NCBI GenBank assembly: GCA_937915735.1
Contig: CALGGS010000055.1
Location: forward strand, 23,552 to 87,551
From: an uncultured Treponema sp.
GTDB lineage: Bacteria; Spirochaetota; Spirochaetia; Treponematales; Treponemataceae
DNA: 64,000 nt
Direction of reading: 5' to 3'
Shown here: positions 25,512-34,376 of the stretch, piece after piece
How positions within the stretch are numbered: position 1 is the first letter of the stretch
How the letters are laid out: the number at the start of each line of letters is the position of its first letter
Translations under genes and position numbers: made by a program
Notes under the pieces: generated by a model
Seen by the model: only the letters and a program-made list of their open reading frames with translations
What the model was told of the DNA's origin: nothing
The model's database searches: none

Positions 25512-25733
25512 TTATTTTAAAAATTTGTTGAGCGTTGAGTCGATGTCCTCTTTTTCGAGAGGAAAATGCTCGTCGAGATATGCAAGGCACTGCATGCCTG
25601 CCATCTGAACATGCTCAAACCAAATTCTGTAAAGCTCAGGCTCCAGGTCGTCGCTGGGAACGGGAGCACCCTGAATATCAGAGACAAGCTGCCTCATCAT
25701 CTTTATACAAGTGTCAAATTTTTCGTTCTTCAT
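25512..25733 (-). CDS. Small unknown protein
   Basis: A 73-residue acidic protein (MKNEKFDTCIKMMRQLVSD ... LNKFLK), probably helical, with no signal peptide. The ATG at 25733 is preferred over a TTG at 25739. The start lies 8 bp after the stop of the M16C peptidase, so it is probably translated from the same mRNA. No family recognised. Confidence 0.6.
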   Translation of the reverse strand: MKNEKFDTCIKMMRQLVSDIQGAPVPSDDLEPELYRIWFEHVQMAGMQCLAYLDEHFPLEKEDIDSTLNKFLK

Positions 25734-25741
25734 AGTCAAAA

Positions 25742-28700
25742 TTATAACGGTAATTCTACAACTTTTCCACTAAAACCGCTGTCTTTTAATGATTTTTTAG
25801 GACAAATTATGGAAATTTTCTTAAAATTCTCTAAAATTTCTGTTGAAAGTGAATTTTCGTAAAGTCGCTTGAAGGCTTGTTTTAAGTCCTGAGACTTTGT
25901 ATTTAAAATTCCCAGGATTTTTTCTTCACGGTCACTGTCGGTGATTCCGTACAAAAGACGGGGCAGAGCGCTGCTTCCCCGACCCTTTGGTGACTGCCTC
26001 TGAATAAAGTGATTGTAGAAGCCCATAACCGCAGCCTCACATTCTTCTTCAGTGAAATCGATTTCACTTGCTTCCTTTAGGCACTCAGAAAAGGCTTCAC
26101 AGGATTCAAGGGGTGACGGATCACGGTAAGTCGCAAAAATCATTGCCCCGCTCATTGGCTCTGAATTACAGAAGGCTCCGTAAGCGCCGCCAATTGTCCT
26201 GATTTTTTCCCAAAGCAGATTGTTTGAAAGCCAGTGTGAGCAGACTTCCTCGGCATAGCTTTCTTTTTCTTCATATTTTGAGGCAGTAATGGCTTTTGCG
26301 GCAAAGCCGATTTGTGAAGAGACTGTGAAGGCTTCGTTTTCCCCGCTGTCTGTCAAGGCAAAAAAGTCTTCATCACTCGCCTTTCGCGCGTTTTTCGGCT
26401 CACGGATTTTCGCATCGTTTATAAAATTGTGCAAAATTGTGCTTAGTTTTTCAAAGCCAGATTTTTCTGCCGTGATATGAATGATTGAACCTGCCTCCTT
26501 TAGCTCTGAGAAAATCCGCCTGAAGTTTTTTGCCGTTTCTTCGACATTATTATCTGCAATTTTTTTGAGGGAAAAATATTGGGAAAGTCCATTCCAGATT
26601 TCGTCAACGGCAGTTTTTCTTGATTTAGTGCACAAAACGCGGTTTGAGACAAAAATGTGTCCGTCAGGAATGACAGATGCTTCAAAATCATTGCGAGATT
26701 CTGAGAGAATGTCTTTGAGTCTCTTCGTGTCTGAAAAATCCGTAGCTGTCAGGCAATCGCATAGAAGGGAAAGGGCTTTTTCTGCCTTTTCTTCAAGGAA
26801 AGAAAGCCTGAAAATAAGCCAGTCCCGGTTAATCCACTTGTATTTCTTTGAAAGCTCCAGCGCATTTTTTGTTTTAGGTCCTTCCATCGTAAGAAGACTG
26901 ACTCCAAGTCCGCCGGTGTGAAGGGCGAATTCCTCGCTTGCTTTTGCCCAGTTGAGATTTTTAAAGCCACATTCTGTTACGCAATCAGAAAATGCCGGCA
27001 AGACCGGGTAGTCGCTGACCTTCAGGACATCGGTAGGAAAGCCCAAATCAAAGTAAACGATTCCGTTGGTATTCTCCTCATTTTTTATGAATGGAACCTT
27101 AGAGCCGTCAAATCCTGGTATAAAATCAATGTCTGTTTTGATTCTGTTCATCATTGGCTTTCCGTCAGTGATAAAATCCTTAGGACTCAGGTGAGGAATA
27201 CATGAGACATCTTCCTCGACAGACTGAAATTGGTGAAGCTTTTCGTTTTCTTTTTTGATTTCCTCAAGAGAGTGAGTTTTTAAGTACTCTTTTATTCTTT
27301 CTTTTTCTGCCCTTTCGCGCTTTTTTGTGTATGAGGCTGTGGGCCTTACAATTACAAGGGATCGTTCCCGGTTCTCAACAAGAAGTTTTTTTATGAGATT
27401 TTTAAGGTATGAGTCATCACTTTGAATTTTCCGCTTTATTTCATCGATATGAGTTCGGAGACGGATTTGATTTTCAAGCCCATCTCCGTAAAGCCAGCCG
27501 TAAATCGGTCGGGACATAAGGTTTATGGCAAAGGGCCCGTGCCCCCGCTTTATTTCCCGATGAGAAAATTCCAGGGTCGCAAGAGTTGAGTCGATGTCTT
27601 TTTTTGAGATTCCGTTTTCATAGAGTTTTTGAATCGTCTTTAACACGCAGGATTCAACTTTTTTTTCGTCCCCCTTTTTGACGCCCCGAAGTCCAATCGT
27701 AAAGATTGATGTGTAAATCGACGAGAAAAGTCCGCTCTGAGGAGCTGTATCTTCGCCAAGTGAGCTTTCAATTAGCGCTTTTTGCAGGGGGGAGCCGTCA
27801 TGGTTACAGAGGATTCCTGTCAGAATCATTTTTTCTGTCGCACTGAGAGCATTTTCTGCCCTGCCAAAGTTCCAATTTAAAAGAACCGTGTTTTTCTCTT
27901 CTCCGTCTCCGCTAGGTCCTTCCTCATAAATCGTAAGTGGCTCGGTGATTTTTTTGGGGGTAACAAGAGCCAAAAAGTCGGAAATTCGCTTTTTTCTGGC
28001 TTCTTCGCTTACATCCAGAGAAGGGAATTTTTTTTCCAGTCTGTCTAAAAAATTCGTCTGTAAGAAATCAAGCTGCTCTTCTGTCGGGATATTTCCGTTT
28101 AGAAACACAAGGCAGTTGTCAGGCCTGTACCAGGTTTTATGAAAATTCAAAAAATCCTCGTAGCTACAATCAGGAATTTCTAAAGGGTCGCCGCCTGAGT
28201 CTTTTTCATAAATCGAACCTTTTAAAAGACTTGTAAGAGAAATGTCAGAGGCTACGCTTTCAAAGGAAGCATAACTCCCCTTCATTTCGTTATAAACTAC
28301 GCCCTGAATTGACACATCTCCATTTTCGTCCGCTTCAAAGCGATGCGCTTCCTGCATAAAAATTTCGCGGTCAAGCCTTGGGAAAAAAACTGCATCTCCG
28401 TAAACGGACATCAGATTAAAATAATCTGCCTTTGAAATTGAGCTTGCAGGGTAAACGGTTTTGTCAGGGTAAGTCATTGCGTTAAGGTAAGTCTTTACGC
28501 TCTGATTTGAAAGGACTACGAACGGGTCTTTTAAAGGATATTTTTCTGAACCACAGAGGACAGAGTGCTCTATGATATGAGCAAGCCCTGTCGCCTTTGG
28601 ATTTGGAGTCCTGAAGGCAAAGGCAAAAAGGTTTTCATCATCATCATTTAGGAGATGAAAGACTTCAAGCCCTGTTTTTGTGTGGCGCAAATGAATTGCA

Positions 28701-28792
28701 GTTGAATGATAGTCCTGAATTTCAAATACGTTTAAGATTTCAAAAGCCTTGTATTTTTCACCAGTTTTTAGATTATTTGACATAGAGTTCAT
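25742..28792 (-). CDS. M16C metallopeptidase (PreP/falcilysin-type)
   Basis: This 1016-residue enzyme has the inverted zinc motif HxxEH (HIIEH, His72, Glu75, His76) followed by SVLCGSEKYPLKDPF, typical of the M16C presequence-protease group. These enzymes form a closed chamber from four M16 domains and degrade unfolded peptides up to ~70 residues. Without a signal peptide it should be cytoplasmic. The start at 28792 has AAGGGA about 7 bp ahead; an internal ATG at 28783 is possible. The gene overlaps the 3' end of fliG by 20 bp, suggesting coupled translation. Confidence 0.92.
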   Translation of the reverse strand: MNSMSNNLKTGEKYKAFEILNVFEIQDYHSTAIHLRHTKTGLEVFHLLNDDDENLFAFAFRTPNPKATGLAHIIEHSVLCGSEKYPLKDPFVVLSNQSVKTYLNAMTYPDKTVYPASSISKADYFNLMSVYGDAVFFPRLDREIFMQEAHRFEADENGDVSIQGVVYNEMKGSYASFESVASDISLTSLLKGSIYEKDSGGDPLEIPDCSYEDFLNFHKTWYRPDNCLVFLNGNIPTEEQLDFLQTNFLDRLEKKFPSLDVSEEARKKRISDFLALVTPKKITEPLTIYEEGPSGDGEEKNTVLLNWNFGRAENALSATEKMILTGILCNHDGSPLQKALIESSLGEDTAPQSGLFSSIYTSIFTIGLRGVKKGDEKKVESCVLKTIQKLYENGISKKDIDSTLATLEFSHREIKRGHGPFAINLMSRPIYGWLYGDGLENQIRLRTHIDEIKRKIQSDDSYLKNLIKKLLVENRERSLVIVRPTASYTKKRERAEKERIKEYLKTHSLEEIKKENEKLHQFQSVEEDVSCIPHLSPKDFITDGKPMMNRIKTDIDFIPGFDGSKVPFIKNEENTNGIVYFDLGFPTDVLKVSDYPVLPAFSDCVTECGFKNLNWAKASEEFALHTGGLGVSLLTMEGPKTKNALELSKKYKWINRDWLIFRLSFLEEKAEKALSLLCDCLTATDFSDTKRLKDILSESRNDFEASVIPDGHIFVSNRVLCTKSRKTAVDEIWNGLSQYFSLKKIADNNVEETAKNFRRIFSELKEAGSIIHITAEKSGFEKLSTILHNFINDAKIREPKNARKASDEDFFALTDSGENEAFTVSSQIGFAAKAITASKYEEKESYAEEVCSHWLSNNLLWEKIRTIGGAYGAFCNSEPMSGAMIFATYRDPSPLESCEAFSECLKEASEIDFTEEECEAAVMGFYNHFIQRQSPKGRGSSALPRLLYGITDSDREEKILGILNTKSQDLKQAFKRLYENSLSTEILENFKKISIICPKKSLKDSGFSGKVVELPL

Positions 28793-30104
28793 CGTCCCGT
28801 CCCTTTATGTAAAGATTTCCGTCTTCCCAAGCACGGCGCAATATCGCAAAAAATTGAGAGGTTGCCTTGTCGCAGTCACTTTTCCGCATTGGCTTTAAGA
28901 AATCTTCTGTTTCGATAATTGATTTTCGCCTGTTCTCCGATACATTCGATAAGATTTTCTGCCTGAAATCGTCGTTTTTGCCGGCAATCAGATATGCAAT
29001 CTCTTCTTCGTCCATATCATGAAGCTTGTCCTGAATAAAGCGGTCGTCTGCGTTTATTATATCTTCGCTCGTAAAAAGCCTTTCCCGTAAGTCTTCGCCT
29101 AAAGCGGCGTCAGTTTCTGCAAGGTTATTTAAGATTCCCTCTTCGGCTTCGGGACTCATTCGTTTTAAAATCTGGGCGAGGACATTCTTTCCGTCGATTG
29201 AATCAGATTTTGAAGTCGCCTGCCTGTTCATTTTTTCTTGCAAGGATTTGTCAACCCTCTGGACTATTTCCGGGGAGATTTTTGTGAGTCGGGCAAGTCT
29301 CATAACGACATCTTTTTTGTCGTCAGTTGAAAGAGTATTTATTACTTGCGCAGAAGTTTTTGGCTTTAGATAAGAAAGTACAAGTGCCTTCACGGCGTTT
29401 GATTCGTCCTTAAGCAAAAAAGAAACCCTGTCGCTGTCGGCCTCACTGAGATATTCAAAGGGCTTGCCTGAAATATTGCTCGTAGTTTTTTCAAGGATTA
29501 CGCTAGCCTTGTGAGTTCCGAAGGCTTTTTCAAGAATCGCCCTCGCGGTGTCAATTCCGCCCTCTTCACGGGCCTGCTTAACTAAGCCCTGAAATTCCTC
29601 TAAAATTTCCTTTGCTTCGTCCGGCTCCACATAGCGGATTGAAGCGATTTCAGGGATTATTTTTTCTGTCTGCTCTTCGGTTAAGTGCGGTAAGATTTTT
29701 GCCGCTTCATCGACGCCAATGAGCATTAAAAACTTTGCGACCCGGCGGTAGATGTTTTCTTTTCCGTCTTTCTCCCGGGGACTTTCAGGAACTTTTATTA
29801 AGCCGCCTGATGTCAAAGCTTTAGCCGCAATCCGGGCGGATTCGTTTCCCTGGAAATTTTCATCGCTAAGCTGCGGGAAAAATCTCTTGTCAAAAATTTC
29901 GTTTATACTTTTGCGCGGAGACGAGTCATTCTTAGGGCGGTTGAAAGCTGTACTGTCATTCTGCGGGCGATTTTCTGCCGAAGAATCTTTTTTCGTAATT
30001 TTTTCAAAAATCGGCGTAAAAACCTGCCTTTCACTGTTATTATCGGAAGAATCAGCTTTGCCTGAGCTTTTGTAGGCGTTGATTCCATAAGAATTCAGAT
30101 TCAT
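28773..30104 (-). CDS. FliG-family flagellar switch protein paralogue
   Basis: FliG forms the rotor ring of the flagellar motor. The first ~105 residues are a low-complexity Ser/Asn/Asp/Lys extension not found in standard FliG. Residues ~115-440 match FliG: KFLMLIGVDEAAKILPHL, a middle domain (KKDVVMRLARLTKISPEIV), and a C-terminal domain (DEEEIAYLIAGKNDDFRQKILSNVSENRR, with KAT...FFAILRRAWEDGN). Spirochaetes carry two FliG proteins, one of them longer and outside the main motor operon, and this 443-residue form fits the latter. No other flagellar gene is present here. Its promoter is of the leaderless type; the M16C gene overlaps its end. Confidence 0.8.
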   Translation of the reverse strand: MNLNSYGINAYKSSGKADSSDNNSERQVFTPIFEKITKKDSSAENRPQNDSTAFNRPKNDSSPRKSINEIFDKRFFPQLSDENFQGNESARIAAKALTSGGLIKVPESPREKDGKENIYRRVAKFLMLIGVDEAAKILPHLTEEQTEKIIPEIASIRYVEPDEAKEILEEFQGLVKQAREEGGIDTARAILEKAFGTHKASVILEKTTSNISGKPFEYLSEADSDRVSFLLKDESNAVKALVLSYLKPKTSAQVINTLSTDDKKDVVMRLARLTKISPEIVQRVDKSLQEKMNRQATSKSDSIDGKNVLAQILKRMSPEAEEGILNNLAETDAALGEDLRERLFTSEDIINADDRFIQDKLHDMDEEEIAYLIAGKNDDFRQKILSNVSENRRKSIIETEDFLKPMRKSDCDKATSQFFAILRRAWEDGNLYIKGRDDELYVK

Positions 30105-30111
30105 AAGATGT

Positions 30112-30140
30112 ATTTTACCGTTAAAATGAGAGATTTACAA
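30112..30140 (-). promoter_or_regulatory. fliG promoter, leaderless layout
   Basis: TTGTAA (30140-30135), 17 bp and TAAAAT (30117-30112) end 7 bp before the ATG at 30104. Confidence 0.55.
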
Positions 30141-30183
30141 TGTGCATTTGCGTTTATCGCCGTCTTATGGTAATCTCTTTTTT

Positions 30184-31335
30184 ATGAATCAGAACACGAC
30201 CGAACAGAATGAATATCAGGCGAAAATTTTCAGCAACAGGCTTTCCAAAAAATATAAAAGCCTGCGAAAATGGGCCAGACGGGAAAGAGTTACCTGCTAT
30301 CGCCTTTATGACCGTGACATTCCGGAGGTTCCTCTCGCCGTCGATTTGTATGAGGCTCTGCCTGACGGAATGGACTCAAAGGTTGAAGCGGCAAAATTTT
30401 ACAGGGATGAGGACGCAAGAATTTCCGCAAATGACCTTTCGGTAGTCAGAAATAAAAACGAACGGTTGTTCGTGCACCTTTATTTATATGAGAGACCGTA
30501 TGAAAAATCAGACAGTGATGAGGAGCTTTGGCTTGATACGATGGCAAAAGCTGTCAGCCAGACTCTTGAAATTCCAGAAAATCGGGTTATAAAAAAGCTT
30601 CGTAAAAAACAAAAAGGCGAAAGTCAGTACGAAAAAATAGACTCCAAGCTAACTATCGAAAGTTATGTGCAGGAGTGCGGGCAGCTTTTTAAAGTAAATT
30701 TGAGTGACTATTTAGATACGGGACTTTTTTTTGATCACCGCCCCTTGCGCTCGGTGGTCCGGAATACTTGTGCAGGAAAGTCAGTTTTAAATCTTTTTTG
30801 TTACACCGCATCTTTTTCTGTATATGCGGCAGAAGGAAAGGCTCGCCGTGTTGAAAGCGTTGATTTAAGTAATACTTACATTGAATGGGCTAAATTTAAC
30901 TTTGCCTTAAATGATTTTAATCCTGACGATAAACGCTTTGTCTTTACCAGAGCCGATGTGACGGGCTTTTTAAATCAGAAAAATGCGGAGGTTCCAAATG
31001 AAGACGGCTCTAACCGGTATGACATTATTATTTTAGACCCGCCTACTTTCTCCAATTCTAAGGCAACTAAAAATACTCTCGACATAAACCGGGACTGGCC
31101 TTCGCTTGTCACAAAATGCCTGAATCTTTTAAATCCGGACGGGGTTTTGTATTTTTCAACAAATTCTCACAGGCTGAAGTTTGAGGAAAATCTGATTCCA
31201 AAGGCAACTGAAGGCGGCAGTAAAATCAAGATTTTTGATATGACAGAAAAAAGTCTTCCTGAGGATTTTAAAGGAACGAAAGCCCACAGATTGTGGAAGC
31301 TTGTACTGGAAAGGGAGGAGACCCGCCCGCTTTAG
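30184..31335 (+). CDS. RlmK/RlmI-like SAM-dependent rRNA methyltransferase
   Basis: The 383-residue protein (start at 30184, MNQNTTEQ; the longer frame from 30142 has no SD) carries a SAM-binding motif (VLNLFCYTASFSVYAA), the acidic residue ESVDLS, and the catalytic block IIILDPPTFSNSK. The N-terminal RLYDRDIPEVPLAVDLYE and the overall order match the C-terminal methyltransferase of E. coli RlmL (RlmK), which makes m7G in 23S rRNA, or the related RlmI. Here it is a single-domain protein. Without the RlmL half a 23S rRNA target is likely but not certain. The gene ends in a convergent 3-base overlap with rnc. Confidence 0.88.
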   Translation: MNQNTTEQNEYQAKIFSNRLSKKYKSLRKWARRERVTCYRLYDRDIPEVPLAVDLYEALPDGMDSKVEAAKFYRDEDARISANDLSVVRNKNERLFVHLYLYERPYEKSDSDEELWLDTMAKAVSQTLEIPENRVIKKLRKKQKGESQYEKIDSKLTIESYVQECGQLFKVNLSDYLDTGLFFDHRPLRSVVRNTCAGKSVLNLFCYTASFSVYAAEGKARRVESVDLSNTYIEWAKFNFALNDFNPDDKRFVFTRADVTGFLNQKNAEVPNEDGSNRYDIIILDPPTFSNSKATKNTLDINRDWPSLVTKCLNLLNPDGVLYFSTNSHRLKFEENLIPKATEGGSKIKIFDMTEKSLPEDFKGTKAHRLWKLVLEREETRPL

Positions 31336-32063
31336 TTTTTAAGGCCCAGCTCAAGGCAGGCTTTTTGGGCAACATTCTGCTCGGCTTCTTTTTTGGTCTT
31401 TCCGCTTTCTGGACCGTAGCTTGCATTTTTAAGGTGAACCGTAACCCAAAAGGTTCTGTCATGGTCTGGCCCGCTTTCTTTTACAAGCTCATAGACAGGA
31501 ACTGTTTTATATTTTTTTTGATGGGCTTCCTGCAGCATGGATTTGTAATCCTTTGCGCCCTTGTCTGACATATAATTTTCAATAGCGGGAATCATAAAGG
31601 ACAGAACAAGCTTTTCAGCAGCCTTGTAGCCAGAATCAAGATAATACGCTCCGATTACGGCCTCAACTGCATCAGCGAGTATTGCCCTTTTTGTGCGTCC
31701 CCCGCTCATTTCCTCGCCTTTTCCGAGAATAAGCATTTTGTCGATTCCGATTTTAAGGCCGATTGGCCCCAAGCTCTGCTCGCTTACGACAAAGCTTTTT
31801 ATTTTCGCAAGGTCTCCCTCTGGGTTTTCATAAAAATGCTCGTAAAGATATGTTGCCGTCGCCATTCCAAGCACGCTGTCGCCTAAGAATTCAAGGCGTT
31901 CGTTGTTCTCGCTCTTTTTTGCGTTTCCCTCATTTGAAAAGGAACGGTGGGTAAAAGCGAGCTGCAGCAAATTGAGGTTCGAGAATTTTATGGAAATTCC
32001 TTTCGCAAAGGAATTTAACTCTTTTATTCTGTCGGGAGAAAGAGTTTTTTTAGATAAAAGCAA
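31332..32063 (-). CDS. rnc: Ribonuclease III
   Basis: RNase III cuts double-stranded RNA, including rRNA precursors. The signature NERLEFLGDSVLG gives the catalytic acidic residues, and ILADAVEAVIGAYYLDSG holds the second cluster. The double-stranded-RNA-binding domain follows (DYKSMLQEAHQ ... TKKEAEQNVAQKACLEL). The start codon is TTG at 32063, 1 base after the trpS stop, with GGAG inside the trpS end as its SD, so translation is coupled to trpS. It is the last gene of azlC-azlD-trpS-rnc. The stop TAA overlaps the stop of the convergent methyltransferase gene. Confidence 0.97.
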   Translation of the reverse strand: MLLSKKTLSPDRIKELNSFAKGISIKFSNLNLLQLAFTHRSFSNEGNAKKSENNERLEFLGDSVLGMATATYLYEHFYENPEGDLAKIKSFVVSEQSLGPIGLKIGIDKMLILGKGEEMSGGRTKRAILADAVEAVIGAYYLDSGYKAAEKLVLSFMIPAIENYMSDKGAKDYKSMLQEAHQKKYKTVPVYELVKESGPDHDRTFWVTVHLKNASYGPESGKTKKEAEQNVAQKACLELGLKN

Positions 32064-32064
32064 G

Positions 32065-33159
32065 TTATATCTCCATGTTCATCGCATGACGAACTTCTAG
32101 CAGGGTTTTTCCGGCAATCTCCCTGGCCTTTTCGACGCCCTCGTTAAGGACTTTTTTGATAAGCTCAGGCTGCTTTTCAAGCTCGGCTCTTTTTGCGCGC
32201 AATGGACGAAGGTGCTCGTTTAAGGCTTCGGTAAGCTCGCTCTTTAACATTCCGCCGCCGCCGTCACCGATTCTCTCGGCTATTTTTTCAGGCTCCTCGC
32301 CGCTGCAAAGGGAAATTATTCTGAGAAGATTTGCAACCTCCGGCCTGTGGATAGGGTCGTAAGTGATGTGCCTGTCCTGGTCGGTCTTTGCCTTTTTGAT
32401 TGCCTTGGCGGTCTCATCTTCGGTGGCAGAGAGCATAATCGTGTTTCCCAGGGATTTTGACATTTTTGCGCTTCCGTCCAAGCCCATAATCATCGGCGTT
32501 TTTGAAAGAAGGGCGTGAGGCTCCGGGAAAATTGGCTCTGAGTTTTTACAGAATTTGTTGTTAAAGCTGCGGGCAATTTTTCGGGCAATCTCAAGGTGAG
32601 GAAGCTGGTCTTTTCCTACCGGAACAACATTTCCCTTGCAGAAAAGAATATCCACCGCCTGATGAACAGGATATGTGTACATTCCTGCGTTTAAAGGAAT
32701 TGAGGATTTTGCCATTTCGTCCTTTACGGTCGGGTTTCTGTCCAAATCTGAGCGGGTCACTAAAGTCAGGAAAGGAACCATAAGCTGATTCGCCTCAGGA
32801 ACATGGCTGTGAGGATAAATCGCTACATTTTCGCCCGGCTCGATTCCAGCGGCAAGATAGTCAATCACAAGCTCTTTCGTGTTCTGGCTGATTTTGTCGA
32901 ATGCGTCGTGGTCAGTCAAAACCTGATAGTCGGCAATCAAAATCATAGTAGGAACGCCCAGCTTTGAAAGCCTGACACGGTTTTTTAAAGAGCCAAAATA
33001 GTGCCCGATATGAAGGCGGCCTGTGGGGCGGTCTCCTGTCAAAACACGGTATTTTTTAGGATTTACGAGAATATCAGCTTCGATTTTCTCGCTCATACGC
33101 ATAGCTTCTGCTAAGATTTTATCTGCATTTGTTTCTAATTCTTCATTTTTTTCTGACAT
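32065..33159 (-). CDS. trpS: Tryptophanyl-tRNA synthetase
   Basis: TrpS charges tRNA-Trp. The HIGH motif lies in TGDRPTGRLHIGHYFGSL and the KMSKS loop is exact (AKMSKSLGNTI). The true start is the ATG at 33159 (MSEKNEELE), giving 364 residues; the longer frame from 33216 would overlap azlD. No T-box or trp leader peptide is seen ahead of it. It is preceded closely by azlD and followed by rnc, so it belongs to that leftward transcript. Confidence 0.96.
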   Translation of the reverse strand: MSEKNEELETNADKILAEAMRMSEKIEADILVNPKKYRVLTGDRPTGRLHIGHYFGSLKNRVRLSKLGVPTMILIADYQVLTDHDAFDKISQNTKELVIDYLAAGIEPGENVAIYPHSHVPEANQLMVPFLTLVTRSDLDRNPTVKDEMAKSSIPLNAGMYTYPVHQAVDILFCKGNVVPVGKDQLPHLEIARKIARSFNNKFCKNSEPIFPEPHALLSKTPMIMGLDGSAKMSKSLGNTIMLSATEDETAKAIKKAKTDQDRHITYDPIHRPEVANLLRIISLCSGEEPEKIAERIGDGGGGMLKSELTEALNEHLRPLRAKRAELEKQPELIKKVLNEGVEKAREIAGKTLLEVRHAMNMEI

Positions 33160-33187
33160 AGCTTGATTATACAAAAAATGAAATCTT

Positions 33188-33505
33188 TTATCCACAAATT
33201 CCAATAAGATATTCACTTACGAAGGCAATTACGCAGCAGACGATTGCCACGGGAAAAAGAGATGCCCCAAAAAATGCGAGTATAACGCCACCGATAAGGG
33301 CTAAAAATCCTGCGACTGGAGATGAAGTGGCTTCGACAATCGCGGGAAAAGTCATTACGGATAGAGTGACATAAGGCACATAATATAAGAATGAGCGTAT
33401 AAACTGATTTTTTATAGGCTTACGAATGAGCGTAAGCGGCAGGACTCGAATCAGATATGAGACAAAAAACGAGACAAAAATGTAAATATAAATATTTCCT
33501 TTCAT
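33188..33505 (-). CDS. azlD: AzlD-family branched-chain amino-acid exporter subunit
   Basis: About 105 residues with four membrane segments. AzlD proteins pair with AzlC to export branched-chain amino acids or analogues. FVSYLIRVLPLTLIRKP near the start and FLYYVPYVTLSVMTFPAIV are typical. I prefer the ATG at 33505 (GGAAA upstream) over 33517. It lies 42 bp after azlC and ahead of trpS. Confidence 0.86.
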   Translation of the reverse strand: MKGNIYIYIFVSFFVSYLIRVLPLTLIRKPIKNQFIRSFLYYVPYVTLSVMTFPAIVEATSSPVAGFLALIGGVILAFFGASLFPVAIVCCVIAFVSEYLIGICG

Positions 33506-33547
33506 ATTTTTTTCCAAAAAGATTTTTATAAGGGATTCTTATTCTAT

Positions 33548-34267
33548 TTAATCAGCTGAATCAGGGTTTTCTTCATTTACCGGCTTAAAATATGCCAGTG
33601 CGGCCGAAATTACAACTGTCAGTATTATCGTTCGGTTTCCGCTTGAAAGTTCTTTTATGTAGGGAAGAATGGAAAATCCCCAGCTTAAGGCGAAACTCAC
33701 TAGAACGGCAAGAGCGATTGTCATATTTTTTTTTGCGCTTGGAATTATGATTGCGATGAACATTCCGTAAAGAGCGACGGAAAGAGATGACACAACCATT
33801 TCTGGAAGCAAATTTCCTGCGATGATTCCGAGAGATGTTCCGATTGACCAAAGAGGGACCGCAATTAACATCGCTCCGTAATTGTAAAAAGGATTTAAGC
33901 TGCCCTTTTGAGCGATTGAGACACCAAAAATTTCGTCAGTGATTCCGAATGCGACGAAAAACCTGTGAAAAAAAGGCGTATCTTCAGAAAAACGCTGGCT
34001 TAAGGCACAGCTCATCAAAAGGTAGCGGGCGTTCACGACAAAAGTAATGACTGCGACTTCGATATATGTGACAGACTGCTCAATCGAAGTAAAAAGAGCG
34101 TACTCACCGGCTGAGGCAAGATTCAGAAAACTTGCGATAAAGCCTTGTAATGGGGTTAAGCTTGCCTTTCTTGCGACAATTCCGAGTGAGAAAGCAACCG
34201 CAAAATAGCCAAGTCCTATCGGAAGACCTGCGGCAATGCCATTAAAAAAAACTGATTTATTTTTCAT
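33548..34267 (-). CDS. azlC: AzlC-family branched-chain amino-acid exporter
   Basis: The ~239-residue membrane protein matches AzlC: GLPIGLGYFAVAFSLGIVARKA, then LNLASAGEYALFTSIEQS and VVNARYLLMSCALSQRF. It should act with AzlD to export leucine, valine, isoleucine or toxic analogues. Start at 34267 (MKNKSVFFNG). It is the first gene of the azlC-azlD-trpS-rnc run and is separated from uxuB by a terminator. Confidence 0.9.
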   Translation of the reverse strand: MKNKSVFFNGIAAGLPIGLGYFAVAFSLGIVARKASLTPLQGFIASFLNLASAGEYALFTSIEQSVTYIEVAVITFVVNARYLLMSCALSQRFSEDTPFFHRFFVAFGITDEIFGVSIAQKGSLNPFYNYGAMLIAVPLWSIGTSLGIIAGNLLPEMVVSSLSVALYGMFIAIIIPSAKKNMTIALAVLVSFALSWGFSILPYIKELSSGNRTIILTVVISAALAYFKPVNEENPDSAD

Positions 34268-34315
34268 GATTTTAGATTCGGAAAACATTATAGAAGAAAA
34301 AGAAAAAAAGGTCAG

Positions 34316-34356
34316 CAGAAAAAAGAGAGGCGATGGCGCTTCGTAAGCTCATCGCC
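34316..34356 (-). terminator. Terminator of the uxuA-uxuB operon
   Basis: On the minus strand GGCGATGAGC and GCGCCATCGCC form a stem (7 bp perfect at the base), followed by a T-rich tail. Confidence 0.8.
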
Positions 34357-34376
34357 CCATTTTTAAAGAAAAATAT

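Noticed and set aside
31332..31335. Overlapping convergent stop codons of the methyltransferase and rnc
   Set aside because: A compact gene arrangement of a common kind, with no sign of special function.
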